A program made the position numbers and the translations under genes. A stretch of 64,000 bases of DNA from Gemmatimonadota bacterium (lineage in GTDB: Bacteria > Gemmatimonadota > Gemmatimonadetes > Gemmatimonadales > GWC2-71-9), in the NCBI GenBank assembly GCA_025357945.1, contig JANYLJ010000011.1:124001-188000 (forward strand), in the 5' to 3' direction. The notes under the pieces were generated by a model that saw nothing but the letters and a program-made list of their open reading frames with translations, searched no databases and was not told the DNA's origin. Of this stretch, positions 62,248 to 64,000 are shown in pieces. Numbering within the stretch: the stretch's first letter is position 1; each line of letters begins with the position of its first letter.

Positions 62248-63729
62248 ATGCAATCGATCCGCTTCCGGCTGGCGGTGTATTACGCCCTCGCCCTGTCGGC
62301 AACCATGGTGGCGTTCGGGGCGGCGGTGTATTGGGAGCGAACCGCCACCGCGCCGCGTGAAGCCGAGTTGCGACTCGATGCCGCGCTCACGAGCGAAAGC
62401 GACCTGGCCGTCCGCGTGCTGGCGCAGCAAGCGCGGCTGCTGCGACACGGCCCGCACGCCCCGCCGGGCGTGACCAAGCCCGACAGCGAACGCATCCTCC
62501 TGGACGAGGTCGTTCCGTATTTCGACCCGGTGGCGGACTACGTCTTCCTCGCCCGACCGTCCGGGGAGATTCTCTACCTCTCCCCGTCGGCGAAGTCCCT
62601 CCCCGATACGACCGTGGCGGCGGTGCTGGCGCTGATGCTCCGCCGGCCGCCCCCGTTCGGCGCCGATACGCTCACGGCCGGATCGAACGACTCGCCGCTC
62701 CGCTACAACCTCGCCCGCGTCGATTCGGTGCCCGGCGTCGCTGCCGTGCTGATCGCGGCGCGGTTGCAGGTCGACACCAGCGCGGTGCGCGAGATCCTGC
62801 TGTCGATGTTGATGATGGCGCCGCTGATCCTGGTCGCGTCGGCCAGCCTCGGCTACTGGCTCGCGGGGCGGTCGCTCCGCCCCGTGGAAGTCATGATCGA
62901 GGAACTCGACGCCATCCAGGACGGCACGACGCTCAATCGCCGGCTCGCCGTGCCGCCGGGCGCCGACGAACTGTCGCGCCTGGCTGAACGTCTGAACAAC
63001 ATGCTCAGCCGGGTCGAACGCTCCTTCGTGGCGCTCCGTCGCTTTACGGCCGACGCATCGCACGAACTCAAGACGCCGCTGATGGTGCTGCGCGCCGGTG
63101 TGGAGCGGTCGCTGACCCATCCAGAGACGCCGGGCGAGATCATCCCCGCCCTCGACGAAACCCTGCGTCAGATCAACCAGATGAGCGACCTGGTGACGAA
63201 CCTGCTCACGCTGGCCCGCGCTGACGAGGGTCGCGCTTCGCTGGCGCTCACCGACACCGATCTCCGCACCCTCGTGGCCGACGCAGCCGAGACGGCGGAG
63301 ATTCTCGGTGAAGAACGCCAGGTGGCCATCCGGATCGAACTTCCGCTGGATCCCGTGATGCTGGCGGTCGATCCCGGCCGGATCCGGCAGTTGCTGATGA
63401 ATCTGGTCACCAATGCCGTCAAGTACACGACCCCTGGCGGTACCATCACGGTGCGGTTGGTCGACGGTGCCGAACGGGTCACCCTCGCGGTGCAGGACAC
63501 CGGCATCGGCATCGCGCCGGGCGATCTGCCCAACGTATTCGAGCGGTTCTGGCGAGCCGATATCGCCCGGACCCGCACTGGCGAGCACCCCGGCACCGGC
63601 CTCGGGCTGGCCATTGCCAAGTGGATCGTCGAGGCCCATGGCGGGACGATCGCCGCGCAAAGTCGGCCGGGACGCGGTAGTATATTCACCGCCACGCTTC
63701 CCAAAGACGGTCTGGCGCTGGCGCCCTGA
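62248..63729 (+). CDS. Membrane sensor histidine kinase
   Basis: 493 aa. Two transmembrane helices (about 10-27 and 188-208) flank a ~160-residue periplasmic sensor. A HAMP domain (SLRPVEVMIEELDAIQ...) leads to the HisKA box TADASHELKTPLMVLRAGVE, then NLVTNAVKYTTPGG, DTGIGIAPGDLPNVFERFWR and GTGLGLAIAKWIVEAHGG. This is the CusS/EnvZ-type partner expected for the preceding response regulator; the gene begins directly after its stop. Confidence 0.95.
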   Translation: MQSIRFRLAVYYALALSATMVAFGAAVYWERTATAPREAELRLDAALTSESDLAVRVLAQQARLLRHGPHAPPGVTKPDSERILLDEVVPYFDPVADYVFLARPSGEILYLSPSAKSLPDTTVAAVLALMLRRPPPFGADTLTAGSNDSPLRYNLARVDSVPGVAAVLIAARLQVDTSAVREILLSMLMMAPLILVASASLGYWLAGRSLRPVEVMIEELDAIQDGTTLNRRLAVPPGADELSRLAERLNNMLSRVERSFVALRRFTADASHELKTPLMVLRAGVERSLTHPETPGEIIPALDETLRQINQMSDLVTNLLTLARADEGRASLALTDTDLRTLVADAAETAEILGEERQVAIRIELPLDPVMLAVDPGRIRQLLMNLVTNAVKYTTPGGTITVRLVDGAERVTLAVQDTGIGIAPGDLPNVFERFWRADIARTRTGEHPGTGLGLAIAKWIVEAHGGTIAAQSRPGRGSIFTATLPKDGLALAP

Positions 63730-63879
63730 GGCCAGCGGGTGAGGGCGCGAACGAGTTCGTTTGGCGCCGCGTCATGCGGTTGTTACTGAATTGTCATCGG
63801 GCGGTGAGCCTCGCGCGAACTCGGCCGCCCAGATTCTCCGGTGAAGTGACACGCAGCCCTTCCGGTGGAGGTCGTATTC

Positions 63880-64000
63880 GTGTTTGACTACCTGATCGAG
63901 TCGAAGCCCAGGCGCGAGCGCAGCATCGGCCAGACTGCCGTTTCGGCGGTCGTGCATTTGATCGTCATCTTCGTGGCGGTGAAGCTCACGTCCGGTGCGG
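63880..64000 (+). CDS. TonB-family energy transducer, N-terminal part (cut by window end)
   Basis: The first ~40 codons from GTG 63880, with GGAGG 8 nt upstream. VFDYLIESKPRRERSIGQTAVSAVVHLIVIFVAVK gives a basic cytoplasmic start and a transmembrane helix with the conserved Ser/His (SAVVHLIV) of TonB anchors. The C-terminal domain lies beyond the window. The preceding 150 bases hold no gene and probably contain its promoter. Confidence 0.75.
   Translation, partial: MFDYLIESKPRRERSIGQTAVSAVVHLIVIFVAVKLTSGA

Overview
The window is high-GC, densely coded DNA from a Gram-negative bacterium: there are lipoproteins, beta-barrel proteins, an RND efflux system and a TonB fragment. An alternative complex III operon, an RCC1-repeat lipoprotein with a polyproline linker, large secreted M6, M16 and M28 peptidases and many GTG, TTG or overlapping starts fit Gemmatimonadota. 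That placement is inference, because no rRNA or other phylogenetic marker lies in the window.

Layout. 0-3.2 kb: a Tat-exported class V aminotransferase, a secreted or membrane-anchored alpha/beta hydrolase and a small exported protein. 3.2-5.8 kb: a degraded accessory patch with an HNH endonuclease lacking a clear start, a helix-turn-helix fragment, an orphan antitoxin and duplicated repeats. 5.8-10.4 kb (minus strand): a TIGR01777-type SDR, then queC-queE (preQ0 synthesis) followed closely by a degenerate HD protein and a tandem pseudokinase-kinase. 10.5-23.6 kb: arginine decarboxylase speA, the 14-repeat RCC1 lipoprotein, citrate synthase, an ADP-ribosylglycohydrolase-like protein without its metal-site motifs, an acyl-CoA dehydrogenase, queF, dinB, a 3-hydroxyisobutyrate-dehydrogenase-like enzyme and a TrmH-family methyltransferase. 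23.7-31.1 kb: a complete actABCDEF operon, closed by a hairpin. 31.1-34.7 kb: a lipoprotein, an ECF sigma/anti-sigma pair, a Cys-rich protein and a blue-copper lipoprotein. 34.7-38.9 kb (minus strand): four overlapping genes that read as a ceramide (sphingolipid) pathway: serine palmitoyltransferase-like, GNAT-type ceramide synthase-like, ceramide-reductase-like SDR and an AUR1/PAP2-like head-group transferase. 39-46.8 kb: an M6 metalloprotease with a dockerin-like end, coupled to a lipoprotein and a protoporphyrinogen-oxidase-like protein, then an M16 peptidase and two small envelope proteins. 46.9-52.8 kb: an RND tripartite pump. 52.8-58.5 kb: an M28 peptidase, tRNA-Ala, a PpiC-like lipoprotein and unknown proteins. 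58.5-64 kb: coupled superoxide dismutase and peroxiredoxin, a lipoprotein, a response regulator between two histidine kinases, and the start of a TonB gene cut by the window end.

The most notable points are the four-gene putative ceramide operon, the queuosine-linked operon carrying a pseudokinase-kinase fusion, the likely ADP-ribosylglycohydrolase pseudoenzyme, and a dispersed repeat family that supplies start and stop codons of neighbouring genes.
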